From Macrostomum hystrix (taxonomy: Eukaryota > Platyhelminthes > Macrostomidae), in assembly GCA_950097015.1 (NCBI GenBank), contig CATNEN010000039.1:15346501-15410500 (forward strand): DNA of 64,000 nucleotides. The letters run 5' to 3'. The position numbers were made by a program, and so were the translations under genes. Below, piece by piece: positions 12,501 to 22,539 of the stretch. Every line of letters starts with the position of its first letter. Within the stretch, counting starts at the first letter, position 1. The notes under the pieces were generated by a model that saw only the letters and a program-made list of their open reading frames with translations, did no database searches and was not told the DNA's origin.

Positions 12501-15500
12501 TGACTGATTCTGTCACCTGTCTGACTGATTCTGTCACCTGTCTGACTGATTCTGTCACCTGTCTGACTGATTCTGTCACCTGTCTGACTGATTCTGTCAC
12601 CTGTCTGACTGATTCTGTCACCTGTCTGACAGATTCTGTCACCTGTCTGACTGATTCTGTCACCTGTCTGACTGATTCTGTCACCTGTCTGACTGATTCT
12701 GTCACCTGTCTGATTGATTCTGTCACCTGTCTGACTGATTCTGTCACCTGTCTGACTGATTCTGTCACCTGTCTGACTGATTCTGTCACCTGTCTCACAG
12801 ATCCTGTCACCTGACTGACTGATCCTGTCACTTGACTGACTGATTCTGTCACCTGTCTGACTGATTCTGTCACCTGTCTGACTGATTCTGTCACCTGTCT
12901 GATTGATTCTGTCACCTGTCTGACTGATTCTGTCACTTGTCTGACTGATTCTGTCACCTGTCTGACTGATTCTGTCACCTGTCTGACTGATTCTGTCACC
13001 TGTCTGACTGATTCTGTCACCTGTCTGACTGATTCTGTCACCTGTCTGACTGATTCTGTCACCTGTCTGACTGATTCTGTCACCTGTCTGACTGACTCTG
13101 TCACCTGTCTGATTGATTCTGTCACCTGTCTGACTGATTCTGTCACCTGTCTGACTGATACATTCGTTAACCTGTTGTTTTCCAAACCTTTTTCAGTGAC
13201 CCATCAGTGAAGAATACAGATAGCCACCAGTTAAACCATCAATAAGAAGCAGTGAACTCTGACTTCAATGCTCACCCATGGCGTTGCTGTTCCAGAGTAG
13301 TGCACCGTGAGCACTGTTATCTTGTTCAAGACTCATGTAGAACGGGTGCACTCCGTAGTGATTGCGCTGCTCCTGTTAGTTAGGTAGGACGGGTCAGGTC
13401 AGGGACTGGTCAGATTATCACATTTGGATGTCGGATTAGTCAGGGATGGGTCAAGATGTGTCAGGATGAGTCAAGATGTGTAAGTATTGGTCAAGATGTG
13501 TCAGGGTGCGTCAAGATGTCTCAGGATGGTTCAGGGTATGTCAAGATTAGTCAAGATGTGTCAGGATAGGTCAAGATGTGTCAGGATAGGTCAAGATGTG
13601 TTAGAGTGGGTCAATTTGCGTCAGGATGTGTCAGTATAGGTTAAGGTGTTTCCGGATGGGTCAAGGTGTGTCAGGGTGGGTCAAGATGCGTCAGGATATG
13701 TCAAGATGTGTCCGGGTATGTCAAGATGGGTCAACATGTTTCAGGGTGGGTTAATGGGTGTCAGGGTGGGTCAAGATGTGTCAGGGTGGGTTAATGGGTG
13801 TCAGGGTGGGTCAAGATGTGTCAGGATATGTCAAGATGTGTCCGGGTATGTCAAGATGGGTCAACATGTGTCAGGGTGGGCTAATGGGTGTCAGGGTGGG
13901 TTAATGGGTGTCAGGGTGGGTCAAGATGTGTCAGGGTGCGTCAAGATGCGTCAGGGTGGGTCAAGATGTGTCAGGGTGCGTCAAGATGCGTCAGGGTGCG
14001 TCAAGATGTGTCAGGGTGCGTCAAGATGCGTCAGGGTGGGTCAAGATGTGTCACGGTGGGTCAATATGTGTCAGGGTGCGTCAAGATGTGTCAGGGTGGG
14101 TCAGTATAGGTTAAAGTATTTCAGGATGGGTCAAGTTGTGTCAGGATGGGTATATGTGTCAGGGTGTGTCACTGTGTGTCAGGATCGGTCCAAGCTTAAA
14201 TTTGAATGCCGATTTGCCTCACATTAAACACAGGTTCATCTCGGGCAAAGAGTGCCCAGGTTCGAAATTTGTCCAGTTGGATTAGCAAGCGGGGCTTCAC
14301 AGTCTCGCCAAAACCGAGCAGCTTTTTGCTGGGCAGGTCGGTGGCTAGCTGGATTAGCTGATCAGCGTAGATGAAGGCTGCCGGCACCAGGTTGAACCTG
14401 AGAATGGAGACACTTCTGAGCTCAATTTGGCGTGCTCAAATAGAAACTATAGATAGCATACTTGGGGAGGCGGAGGGAGTGGTACACTGGGGAGAGGGGG
14501 TGTACATTGTGAAGAGGAAGGGAGTGGTACACTGGGGAGAGGGGGTGTACATTGGGAAGAGGAAGGGAGGGGAACATTGGGGAGAGGGGGTGTACATTGG
14601 GAAGAGAAAGGGAGGGGAACATTGGGGAGAGGGGGTGTACATTGGGAAGAGAAAGGGAGGGGAACATTGGGGAGAGGGGGTGTACATTGGGAAGAGAAAG
14701 GGAGAGAAACATTGGGGAGAGGGGATGTACATTGTGAAGAGGAAGGGAGAGAAACATTGGGGAGAGGGGATGTACATTGTGAAGAGGAAGGGAGGGGAAC
14801 ATTGGTGAGAGGGGATGTACATTGGGAAGAGGAAGGGAGGGGAACATTGGGGAGAGGGGGTGTACATTGGGAAGAGGAAGGGAGAGAAACATTTGGGAGA
14901 GGGGATGTACATTGTGAAGAGGAAGGGAGGGGAACATTGGTGAGAGGGGATGTACATTGGGAAGAGGAAGGGAGGGGAACATTGGGGAGAGGGGGTGTAC
15001 ATTGGGAAGAGAAAGGGAGGGGAACATTGGGGAGAGGGGGTGTACATTGGGAAGAGGAAGGGAGGGGAACATTGGTGAGAGGGGATGTACATTGGGAAGA
15101 GGAAGGGAGGGGAACATTGGGGAGAGGGGGTGTACATTGGGAAGAGGAAGGGAGAGAAACATTTGGGAGAGGGGATGTACATTGTGAAGAGGAAGGGAGG
15201 GGAACATTGGTGAGAGGGGATGTACATTGGGAAGAGGAAGGGAGGGGAACATTGGGGAGAGGGGGTGTACATTGGGAAGAGAAAGGGAGGGGAACATTGG
15301 GGAGAGGGGGTGTACATTGGGAAGAGGAAGGGAGAGAAACATTGGGGAGAGGGGGTGTACATTGGGAAGAGGAAGGGAGGGGAACAGTGAGAGGTGAAGT
15401 TTGAGACCCAAAGAAAAAGCATTCAAGCTCACAAAACAGCGCCGGTGGATCTCCGTGTAACCCGAAAGCTGAAGGGCTGCTTCTGGACGGTGACTCGATA

Positions 15501-17738
15501 GCGCGGCCTCTCCGTGCCCGACTGTGGCAGATGTAGCGGCACCGGGACTTCGTAGCGACTGGAGTTGGCGCTCACAATCTGGCCAATGTTTAGGCGCGAA
15601 TAGGGTTTTGGCCATAGACTAACTGATACCATTGGATACTGCGAAATTAACTGCGCCAACCTTAATTCGAACTGTAGAATCGGACAGATGAGTCACCAGC
15701 AGCCGGAGATACGGCAGGCCGCCTCTAAACAGCTGCCCGTCGGAGTCGCCATCCCGCAGTTGCAACGTAGCCGTCAGGCCGTCTCGGGTCTCAACCATTT
15801 CGACAAGCTCGTAGCCCAGCAGATCAGATTGTTCCGGATAAAAGCAGCGGGGCGCGTTCAGATCGTTAGCTCCGATATCGTCAAAGTGGCAGCCGCGTCG
15901 TTCGCAATTTGCTCGACTGGCACCGCCGGGCAGTTGTCGATAGTCGAACAGGCAGTCGATTCGCTGCTCCGCCGGCGCTGGACGTTGAGTAGGCCGCGGG
16001 GTGCTCAGCATCGGCGGAGGCGTCGGCCGCGGAGCTGAGGCCAGCTGAGCGATGAGTACAGAGAGGGAAATCAGAATTCCCAGCAGAGCCAAGAAGGTTG
16101 CGGTCAGCAGGCCGAGCTTCAGCCTCCGGGATGTTGTTGACGCCTCGGCAGACTGGCGTGGGGTAGCGCGAGTGTTTTTTGTACAATTATGGCGTCACTG
16201 GTAGCTAATCACTTCAGGCTTTCCTTAAGAACCTTCAGTTCTTAGGTAGCTGTCTCTTCAGGCTACCCTTCAGAACATTCAGTTCTCAGGTAGCTGTCTC
16301 TTCCGGCTATCCTTCAGAACATTCAGTTCTTAGGTAGCTGTCTCTTCAGGCTATCCTTCAGAACATTCAGTTCTTAGGTAGCTGTCTCTTCAGGCTATCC
16401 TTCAGAACCTTGATCAGTTGTTAGGTAGCTGTCTCTTCAGGCTTTCCTTCAGAACTTTCAGTTGTTAGGTAGCTGTCTCTTCAGGCTTTCCTTCAGAACC
16501 TTCAGTTCTCCGGTAGCTGTCTCTTCAGGCTATCCTTCAGAACCTTCAGTTCTTAGGTAGCTGTCTCTTCAGGCTTTCCTTCAGAACCTTCAGTTCTTAG
16601 GTAGCTGTCTCTTCAGGCTTTCCTTCAGAACCTTCAGTTCTCAGGTAGCTGTCTCTTCAGGCTATCCTTCAGAGCCTTTAGTTCTCAGGTAGCTGTCTCT
16701 TCAGGCTATCCTTCAGAACCTTCAGTTCTCCGGTAGCTGTCTCTTCAGGCTATCCTTCAGAGCCTTCAGTTCTTAGGTAGCTGTCTCTTCAGGCTATCCT
16801 TCAGAACCTTCAGTTCTTAGGTAGCTGTCTCTTCAGGCTATCCTTCAGAACCTTCAGTTCTTAGGTAGCTGTCTCTTCAGGCTATCCTTCAGAACCTTCA
16901 GTTCTTAGGTAGCTGTCTCTTCAGGCTATCCTTCAGAACATTCAGTTCTTAGGTAGCTGTCTCTTCAGGCTATCCTTCAGAACCTTGATCAGTTGTTAGG
17001 TAGCTGTCTCTTCAGGCTTTCCTTCAGAACTTTCAGTTGTTAGGTAGCTGTCTCTTCAGGCTTTCCTTCAGAACCTTCAGTTCTCCGGTAGCTGTCTCTT
17101 CAGGCTATCCTTCAGAACCTTCAGTTCTTAGGTAGCTGTCTCTTCAGGCTTTCCTTCAGAACCTTCAGTTCTTAGGTAGCTGTCTCTTCAGGCTTTCCTT
17201 CAGAACCTTCAGTTCTCAGGTAGCTGTCTCTTCAGGCTATCCTTCAGAGCCTTTAGTTCTCAGGTAGCTGTCTCTTCAGGCTATCCTTCAGAACCTTCAG
17301 TTCTCCGGTAGCTGTCTCTTCAGGCTATCCTTCAGAGCCTTCAGTTCTTAGGTAGCTGTCTCTTCAGGCTATCCTTCAGAACCTTCAGTTCTTAGGTAGC
17401 TGTCTCTTCAGGCTATCCTTCAGAACCTTCAGTTCTTAGGTAGCTGTCTCTTCAGGCTATCCTTCAGAACCTTCAGTTCTTAGGTAGCTGTCTCTTCAGG
17501 CTATCCTTCAGAACCTTCAGTTCTTAGGTAGCTGTCTCTTCAGGCTATCCTTCAGAGCCTTCAGTTCTTAGGTAGCTGTCTCTTCAGGCTATCCTTCAGA
17601 ACATTCAGTTCTTAGGTAGCTGTCTCTTCAGGCTATCCTTCAGAACCTTCAGTTCTTAGGTAGCTTCACCCTTAATTATAAAAAACTTTTAGGGTGTGGC
17701 ATTCAAGGCACAATAATTAGGAAACCACTTACCGTCAT
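577..17738 (-). CDS. Two-module GH31 alpha-glucosidase, maltase-glucoamylase/sucrase-isomaltase type (3' end outside window)
   Basis: Predicted membrane-anchored alpha-glucosidase that hydrolyses terminal glucose from maltose and related oligosaccharides outside the cell. Exons (minus, high to low): 17738-17733, 16152-15661, 15578-15433, 14397-14223, 13372-13276, 12276-11903, 9814-9671, 8676-8557, 8463-8334, 8244-7778, 7133-6976, 6766-6682, 6262-6018, 4158-4067, 3983-3922, 3721-3465, 1846-1676, 1261-1093, 999-839, 751-577. All 20 join in phase, giving 1242 residues. Residues about 13-41 form a type II signal anchor, followed by a Pro/Thr stalk, trefoil 1 (about 66-110), a full GH31 module, trefoil 2 (exon 17) and the N-terminal domain of a second GH31. 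The nucleophile motif DMNEPANF begins exon 9 (D about 519); the acid/base Asp lies in WLGDN (about 653). The first exon carries only ATG ACG before GTAAGT; the acceptor at 16152 is the least certain join. The last visible exon ends in GTGAGT, so the gene continues left. Confidence 0.9.
1262..1675. other. GH31 intron 17, with C-rich dispersed repeat
   Basis: 414-nt intron without a sharp tandem array. At about 1395-1615 there are two to three degenerate units sharing phrases such as ctcaccatctagcct, attggtc and cttaccctctg. Similar phrases recur at about 56160-56290 and, reverse-complemented, near 58830-58920, so this looks like an old dispersed repeat. Confidence 0.4.
1676..1846 (-). CDS. GH31 gene exon 17: second trefoil domain
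   Basis: Encodes a second P-type trefoil: [25 protein letters not shown], then GWVPRCFL. It follows the C-terminal beta domain of the first GH31 module (exon 16, ending LEIEWR) and precedes a new N-terminal GH31 domain (exons 18-20: [38 protein letters not shown]). This proves the protein is a tandem enzyme, as in animal MGAM and SI. The acceptor ATCAAG at 1847 is chosen because it alone keeps phase 2 with exon 16. Confidence 0.8.
1912..3420. repeat. Minisatellite, 20-bp unit (GH31 intron 16)
   Basis: About 75 copies of agtttaggattgtgtctaac, with 19-bp variants lacking one G and two copies extended by gtac. Block-level duplication is visible: the run of variants around 2041-2110 recurs at about 2221-2290. 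Confidence 0.97.
4298..5650. repeat. Minisatellite, 20-bp unit (GH31 intron 13)
   Basis: About 67 copies of gattgagtcattcacagttt, with ttagtgagtc, tgattcagtc and tttattgggtc variants. Variant blocks are repeated as groups (for example about 4470-4570 again at 4620-4720 and 5340-5440), showing higher-order duplication. Confidence 0.97.
5656..5935 (+). mobile_element. tRNA-derived SINE, family A (3'-shortened copy)
   Basis: Begins with a tRNA-like head: A box tggcagagcggt and B box gagttcgattcc, the internal RNA polymerase III promoter. A body follows (ggggc.cagccacggaga, gcaatttacgccctt) and the end is ggagtcagcgaaatgggtag and cgtgtctagtgtccacc. Homologous copies occur at 47844-48203, 57748-58106 and 61835-62035. 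This copy lacks the middle section with gggcagatgtacacacctg found in the others. It lies in GH31 intron 13, in sense orientation to the opposite strand. Confidence 0.85.
6277..6515. repeat. Degenerate minisatellite, aagtaacggaataaat unit (GH31 intron 12)
   Basis: About 14 degenerate units of 15-16 bp built on aagtaacggaataaat. The core aagtaacggaa also builds the array at 8700-9640 in intron 7 of the same gene. Confidence 0.85.
6781..6905. repeat. Short array, about 36-bp unit (GH31 intron 11)
   Basis: Three to four units containing gatcaggtgagattgagaac and cactcagatcaaagact. The array is duplicated, with more copies, at 22305-22475 beside a copy of exon 11. Confidence 0.85.
7228..7655. repeat. 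Minisatellite, 24-bp unit (GH31 intron 10)
   Basis: About 17 copies of a 24-bp unit starting acagctaatacacctgttac. Because 24 is a multiple of three and the unit lacks stops in some frames, both strands stay open for over 100 codons; this is not a gene. A second copy of the array lies at 22796-23060. Confidence 0.97.
7778..8244 (-). CDS. GH31 gene exon 10: barrel core with acid/base Asp
   Basis: Largest barrel exon. Readable family blocks in order: [45 protein letters not shown] (acid/base Asp), [29 protein letters not shown]. The acceptor AAAG at 8245 gives phase 1, matching the leftover A of exon 9. It ends TCGCCG before GTGAGA. No stop or frameshift is present, and every motif of the family is kept. 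Confidence 0.88.
8334..8463 (-). CDS. GH31 gene exon 9: catalytic nucleophile
   Basis: The exon starts directly with the GH31 signature [20 protein letters not shown]. The preceding exon ends DGIWL, so the spliced reading is [12 protein letters not shown], the family active-site signature with the catalytic aspartate as first residue of this exon. Flanking introns are 93 nt (8464-8556) and 89 nt (8245-8333), both free of tandem repeats. Donor GTGAGC and acceptor CCGCCCAG are seen directly. The intact signature argues that the first GH31 module is catalytically competent. Confidence 0.88.
8700..9640. repeat. Degenerate minisatellite, about 18-bp unit (GH31 intron 7)
   Basis: Units of the type catcaaagtaacggaagg, well ordered from about 9130 to 9600 and very degenerate from 8700 to 9130. 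Shares the agtaacgga core with the array in intron 12. Confidence 0.9.
9893..11790. repeat. Minisatellite, 19-bp unit (GH31 intron 6)
   Basis: About 100 copies of ctctcacttcccaatctcc with 17-bp variants (ctcacttcccaatcccct). C/T-rich on the plus strand, purine-rich on the coding strand. The unit has no stop codon in any plus frame, so it produces a spurious open frame of some 650 codons. Confidence 0.98.
12288..13165. repeat. Minisatellite, 21-bp unit (GH31 intron 5)
   Basis: About 42 copies of a 21-bp unit (tgactgattctgtcacctgt plus c). On the minus strand it would read as the heptapeptide VRQVTES repeated, but it is bounded by splice sites of the GH31 gene (acceptor at 12277, donor at 13275) and is intronic. 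Confidence 0.97.
13385..14190. repeat. Minisatellite, about 20-bp unit (GH31 intron 4)
   Basis: About 40 copies of tcagggtgggtcaagatgtg, degenerate from 13385 to 13640, more uniform to 14190. Confidence 0.97.
14455..15395. repeat. Minisatellite, 45-bp unit (GH31 intron 3)
   Basis: About 20 copies of a 45-bp G-rich unit, beginning ggagagggggtgtacattgg. Open in several frames on both strands because the length is a multiple of three. Strongly purine-rich on the plus strand. Confidence 0.98.
15661..16152 (-). CDS. GH31 gene exon 2: membrane anchor, stalk and first trefoil domain
   Basis: This exon encodes a basic N-terminus, a hydrophobic stretch ([19 protein letters not shown]) and a Pro/Thr-rich stalk. 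A P-type trefoil domain follows, recognisable from [14 protein letters not shown] and the closing PRCFYP. The order anchor-stalk-trefoil-GH31 is that of intestinal maltase-glucoamylase and sucrase-isomaltase. The 3' end ATTAAG is followed by GTTGGC, an 82-nt intron, then an exon starting [15 protein letters not shown], the usual continuation. A frame upstream of the chosen acceptor contains a TGA at about 16195-16197, so the acceptor must lie downstream of it; CCACGCCAG at 16153 is the only one that keeps phase with the two-codon first exon. Confidence 0.8.
16205..17668. repeat. Minisatellite, 44-bp unit with higher-order block duplication (GH31 intron 1)
   Basis: About 33 copies of a 44-bp unit containing aggtagctgtctcttcaggc. 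A rare insertion variant (gaaccttgatcagttgttagg) appears at about 16411 and again at about 16986, followed by the same order of variants, so a block of roughly 575 bp has been duplicated. Confidence 0.97.
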
Positions 17739-17759
17739 TTTTCGTGCCAGCTGTAAGTT

Positions 17760-18150
17760 TCAGATTAACCTGAATTGAGAACAAATTTAAAACAAAAACT
17801 AAAAATTTAATTGACTTGAGTGCAAAATTTATAAATCCGTCACTACTGAATGCAATCTTATCGGGCTGTTGCAGAGCCTGATTGCGCCTGCATAGACATG
17901 TAGCTAGACTGCCTAAATTAATTTCAGATTGAGATTGACGAAAAAGTTAAGTAATAAAAGACAACTAACAAATGAAGAGTTGGTTCACAAGGCACTGTTA
18001 AGGTGTTTGATAATAAAACTGCTGCCCAGAAAACACTCTAAGACGACAAGTCTTACAAAACAATTTCTTTTATTTTATTCCGATTTTTTGCTGCGTTTAT
18101 AGATCATTGCTTTGAAAGTCTGTTTCGATAACAACAAATAATCAAATGTG
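17760..18150. other. Presumed upstream region of the GH31 gene
   Basis: AT-rich sequence upstream of the proposed GH31 start (17738). No exon, repeat or clear promoter motif was recognised. An acceptor-like tacag occurs just upstream of the ATG (about 17756), which could serve a further 5' exon or a spliced leader. Confidence 0.3.
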
Positions 18151-18590
18151 TTTGGGATCTAGTGGGATTGGATCTAATAGGGATCTAGTAGGGATGGGAT
18201 CTAGTAGGGATCTAGTAGGGGTGGGATCTAGTAGGGATGAAATCTAATAGGGATGAAATCTAGTAGGGATGAAATCTAGTAGGGATGAAATCTAGTAGGG
18301 ATGAAATCTAGTAGGGATGAAATCTAGTAGGGATGAAATCTAGTAGGGATGAAATCTAGTAGGGATGAAATCTAGTAGGGATGCGATCTAGTAGGGATGC
18401 GATCTAGTAGGGATCTAGTAGGGATCTAGTAGGGATGGGATCTAGTAGGGATGGGATCTAGTAGGGATGGGATCTAGTAGGGATGAAATCTAGTAGGGAT
18501 GCGATCTAGTAGGGATCTAGTAGGGATCTAGTAGGGATGGGATCTAGTAGGGATGGGATCAACAAGGAATAGGATCAAGTTGGGATGTTA
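18150..18590. repeat. Minisatellite, 16-bp unit
   Basis: Units tagtagggatgaaatc and tagtagggatgggatc, with short tagtagggatc variants. Lies immediately 3' of the last exon of deacetylase copy 1. Confidence 0.95.
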
Positions 18591-18884
18591 TTTTGTCTCA
18601 GAGCTGGGTTCTCAGGACCTCAACCAGGTGATCGCGCATTTCGCGTCCGTCATTTGAAAATCCGATCGAGCCGTGATAACAAGCGAAATTGCGCAAGTGG
18701 ATTCGAACCCCTGATCGCTGAAGCCGATCGGCGTAGAGTATAGCGTCGCTTAGCAACGGGTCGAACTCGCAGGCCAGAATGTGGGCCGGCGGCAAGCCCA
18801 GCTTATCGAGGTCGTCGCCAAGCAACGGTGAAATGCGGAAGTCGGCAATCGAAGCTGCGACCTGGAAATTTTAGGAACATATCT

Positions 18885-18955
18885 TCAGGGTAGCTGTACA
18901 CAGGCTAGCTGTACACAGAATAGCTGTACACAGGCCCCCTGTACACAGGCTTATC
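18885..18955. repeat. Short 15-bp array (deacetylase copy 1, intron 4)
   Basis: Four to five imperfect copies of ctgtacacaggctag. The same unit is greatly expanded in the same intron of copy 2 (29530-29762 and 32559-32760). Confidence 0.85.
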
Positions 18956-19492
18956 CCAGCAGTACACAGAAATTACAGTTTCAACCAACCTTAGCTGCCA
19001 CATCCGGGTTGATAATGACATTTCGCCCTTGGCCTCACTACACGGCAGCAACTGGCCCCCAGTTGCTCTCTGATAGGCCGCCTGCAACTCAGCTGTCACG
19101 TGACCGTGTCTAGCTAGCCAATCAGAGGCGGCTCTCGTGCCACTCAAATAGAGACTGATAGAATCAGCCGTGTGATGCGGCTTCAGCACCGGCCGATCCA
19201 GCTGGCTCAGGTAGGACTCGGTGCGCAAGTTCACCGCCTGAGTCACCGGATAAATCAGCAGCTGCAGCTTCGGCCTTCGCCGCCTGTCCCGTCCATCTGA
19301 TGACCTCAGCAGCGCCTGAGCCACCGAAGCCGCCAGCTGACCTCCGGCGCTGTCGCCAGCCAAGCCGATGCGATCGATGCTGACGCCGAAGTCGGCGGCC
19401 GAGTCGAAGACGGCCCGCACAGCCGACAGGCAGTCATCGAAGGCTGCCGGGAACGGCTGGACAATCGACAGACGGTAGCTGCGGGGTGAGAC

Positions 19493-19580
19493 GTGATCAT
19501 TGAGTTCATGGGATCATGGAGTTCATGGGATCATTGAGTTCATGGGATCATGGAGTTCATGGGATCATGGAGTTCATGGG
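19493..19580. repeat. Short 17-bp array (deacetylase copy 1, intron 3)
   Basis: Five copies of gagttcatgggatcatt directly outside exon 4. The same unit occurs about 14 times at the same place in copy 2 (33372-33620). Confidence 0.92.
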
Positions 19581-19599
19581 ATAATTCCAGGAAGGACGA

Positions 19600-19815
19600 A
19601 GGGTCAAGCTGGTGGTCGGCAGGGCAGGAGCTGGCTGTTGGGACGTAGCAGTTAGGGACGGGGACGGGACTGGGGAAAGGGTGGGGAGGGGCCTCGGGAG
19701 GGGAGGAAAGGAAGGGGCCGAGGGGGAGGGAGAGGGAGGGAAGGAGGAAGGAGGGGGGATGGGGGGTGTGGGAGAGGGGATGGGAGGGAGGAGAGGGAGG
19801 AGGGGGGAAGGGGGA
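19600..19815. repeat. G-rich low-complexity tract
   Basis: Purine-rich, almost pyrimidine-free stretch (ggggaggagaggagg style). Open on the opposite strand as Pro/Ser-rich peptide; no coding support. Confidence 0.8.
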
Positions 19816-19817
19816 GG

Positions 19818-20150
19818 ACACCCAATACTGTTAGACACCCAATACTGTTAGACACCCAATACTGTTAGACACCCAATACTGTTAGACACCCAATACTGTT
19901 AGACACCCAATACTGTTAGACACCCAATACTGTTAGACACCCAATACTGTTAGACACTCAATACTGTTAGACACCCAATACTGTTAGACACCCAATACTG
20001 TTAGACATCCAATACTGTTAGACACCCAATACTGTTAGACACCCAATACTGTTAGACACCCAATACTGTTAAACACCCAATACTGTTAGACACCCAATAC
20101 TGTTAGACACCCAATACTGTTAGACACCCAAGACTGTTAGACAACCAAGA
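19818..20150. repeat. Minisatellite, 17-bp unit
   Basis: About 20 nearly perfect copies of cacccaatactgttaga. Confidence 0.98.
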
Positions 20151-21170
20151 CAAGAAATCTTATCTAAGACGGTGTCTCATGTCTCATCAATATATTTTTC
20201 CACTCTCATGCCCCTCTCATTTCTCCCCTTTACTCTTTTGTCCGTCTCACCTCTCCCCTGTGTCTTCTAAGCGTGTCTCAATGTCTTGTTGCCAAGGCCT
20301 CAATGTCCAATCTTTTTCTTTGTGCCTCTTCAGTCTTTTCAGTCGTTGCTTCCAGAGCATCGTTTTGCAAAGTGGTGGTAAGAACAGTGTGTAGACAATC
20401 CCATGAGCACGACTCATTGTGAGGCCCCACCCAGACACTTCAAAATCCTGTCCCTCCGCTCTCTATTATTATTCGGGTTGATTGGAACTTGAAAGTGCTT
20501 TTTCAATCACTATTCGGAATGTGCGATTCAGGATCTGCGATTTGGGATCTGAGGTCTGTCGAATGAGATATAGGATCTCGGATGTAGGATCAGCGGCATC
20601 CCATATTGGATGTATTTTCTGGGATCTGGGATCTGTGGTATAGGATGTGGGATCTGAGGTGCGGAGGAATCTGAGAAAGAACGATTTGATGTGATTGAAG
20701 AAAGTTAACTTGTTTTCGTTAACCTGGCTCTGTCTAAAAAGTCTGTCAAATATGGGCCCATGGGAAACATACATTCGATGCTTGTAAAGTGCAATGCTTC
20801 TTTGTAGAGAGAAACTCCAATAAGCTAGAAAGATTTCTAATAGTACAACACAAAAGTTCATCTCAGAATAGTCATGCATGAAAAAAGCAAAGTAGAGCTG
20901 AAATTTGCCATAGACAAAAGGCGGGCACCCCTGTGTCAGCCAGCGCTGCCATAGACCGAGCCGGCTCGCACCTGTACTTTCTGCAGCATATTGAAGGGGC
21001 AGCGGCCCAAAACGAAGAATCAAATCCAACAACTGACAACACTCGACTGAGCATTCTGGCCGATTCTACTCAGCCGTGGCAAACCTGATCAAGAATTGAC
21101 TGCAGTTCAACTGCCACCTGCCAGCTAATCGACCAAATCTAACTGGGCTATTCGGAATCGAAGCTGGCAA
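20150..21170. other. Region between array and Ly6-like gene
   Basis: No gene supported. 20515-20665 holds loose ggatctg/ggatgtagg repeats. The last 150 bp should contain the promoter of the Ly6-like gene, but no motif is clear. Confidence 0.3.
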
Positions 21171-21172
21171 TC

Positions 21173-22044
21173 ATGACGACTATGAAGCTGGTTATTGTTG
21201 GCGTGTTTCTTGCACTTGGAGGCATTCAGCTGGCTGATTGTATTAAATGTATCTGGTCGAAAAATGAAAGAGTAAAATTTTCTGTATATAAGAATGACGA
21301 TACTGATACAGATTGTACTCCTGCCAAAGACACCAAGTGTTACTTGGATTATCAACCTGAAGGTTCAACTGCCTATACTGAAGACGAAGTGGTGAGCAAC
21401 CGAATGAATTAAACTAATTTAATTTGCATATCAATTCGAAATCATAAAGCAACAGTTTGCCCTATAAATTTTGCCCTATGCGGAAACTTTTTTAGCGACT
21501 GAAATATGGTTGCGGTGCCTGTCCTGCTACAAAATATTGCAAAGACTGCACGGGTCATAAATGCAATAAAGCGAGTGTATTTAACTTGATCAATGATCTA
21601 GAACGTGATCTGGTACCATGCCTTCACTACGTTAAATCGCTGCCGGATGACAATAATCCTGATCAACGCGGAGAAGTGTTTGGTCCAGATGAAATTTTTT
21701 GCCCTCCATCAGAAAAGTGCTTTAAAATTGTTGCTAAAAGGTATATACGTAATTGGCATTTAAAAACCGCCATCGGCTGTGAAAAATGGATTACAAGATT
21801 TCAATCCTTACTAGAAAATTATCATTTAAAAAAAGATTTAATGCATGAACGATACGAATGCAGACCAAACGCAGAAAAATCAGATTGTATCCCATTAGGA
21901 ATGTACACTCCGACTACAACCCCGACTACAACCCCGACTGCTGTGGATGCTTCGCACCAAAATTTGCTGTTCGTATCCGTAGTGCTCGGCTGCACGACGC
22001 TGCTAACGATGCTGCTTGCACAGTTTATTTGGTTTTGTTGTTGA
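21173..22044 (+). CDS. Ly6/uPAR-like secreted, probably GPI-anchored protein
   Basis: Two exons, 21173-21391 and 21496-22044, joined in phase 0 over a 104-nt intron (GTGAGC...TTTTTTAG); 255 codons. Residues 1-23 are a signal peptide (KLVIVGVFLALGGIQLADC). The first cysteine-rich segment ends YGCGACPATKYCKDCTGHKCN, the CxxC...C-x4-CN ending typical of Ly6/three-finger folds. A second cysteine-rich segment follows (about residues 95-215), then a Thr/Pro stalk of repeated TPTT and a C-terminal hydrophobic segment (LLFVSVVLGCTTLLTMLLAQ) with almost no cytoplasmic tail, as in GPI signals. It sits on the strand opposite to, and within the swollen third intron of, deacetylase copy 1. Function is not known; the family assignment rests on cysteine spacing. 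A broken copy lies at 23333-23671. Confidence 0.72.
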
Positions 22045-22304
22045 TTTTTTAAATTTTATTTTGAATCTTCTTTTCATTTTTTATGTACTGAATGTACTGA
22101 ATGTACTGAAAGCTCTGTCTGAAAATGTGCTGAAAAATCTAGGCGCCAAAAGTCTCCTCTCAATAATAACAAATAATCTTAATAACAAAAACTGACCGAT
22201 TTCCGTTGCAAATCCCAAGCATGCCAGGCTTGTCATATTTTATGACAAAATATACATATATATCTGTTCCGAATTATTTATATATATATATGAGAACACT
22301 AATC

Positions 22305-22475
22305 TGAGATTGCTCAGGTGAGATTAAGAACACTCAGATCAAAGACTGATCAGGTGAGATTGAGAACACTCAAATCAAAGACTGATCAGGTGAGATTGAG
22401 AACACTCAAATCAAAGACTGATCAGGTGAGATTGAGAACACTCAAATCAAAGACTCATAAGGTGAGATGGAGAAT
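22305..22475. repeat. 36-bp array, duplicate of the one in GH31 intron 11
   Basis: About five units with aagactgatcaggtgagatt, the same unit as at 6781-6905. It marks the left part of a segment copied from the GH31 locus. Confidence 0.9.
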
Positions 22476-22539
22476 CACATAAAAGAATATGAAAAATGAA
22501 ATTTAAGTTTCAATAAAATTTAAATTTAAGTCGGCTTAC

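Noticed and set aside
12268-13185. 305-codon frame of repeated VRQVTES on the minus strand
   Set aside because: 21-bp intronic minisatellite; the real exon (12276-11903) begins at a canonical acceptor and reads a different, family-matching frame.
14422-15615. Long Pro/Leu/Ser-rich frames on both strands
   Set aside because: 45-bp repeat is open in several frames at once on both strands, as expected of a unit whose length is a multiple of three.
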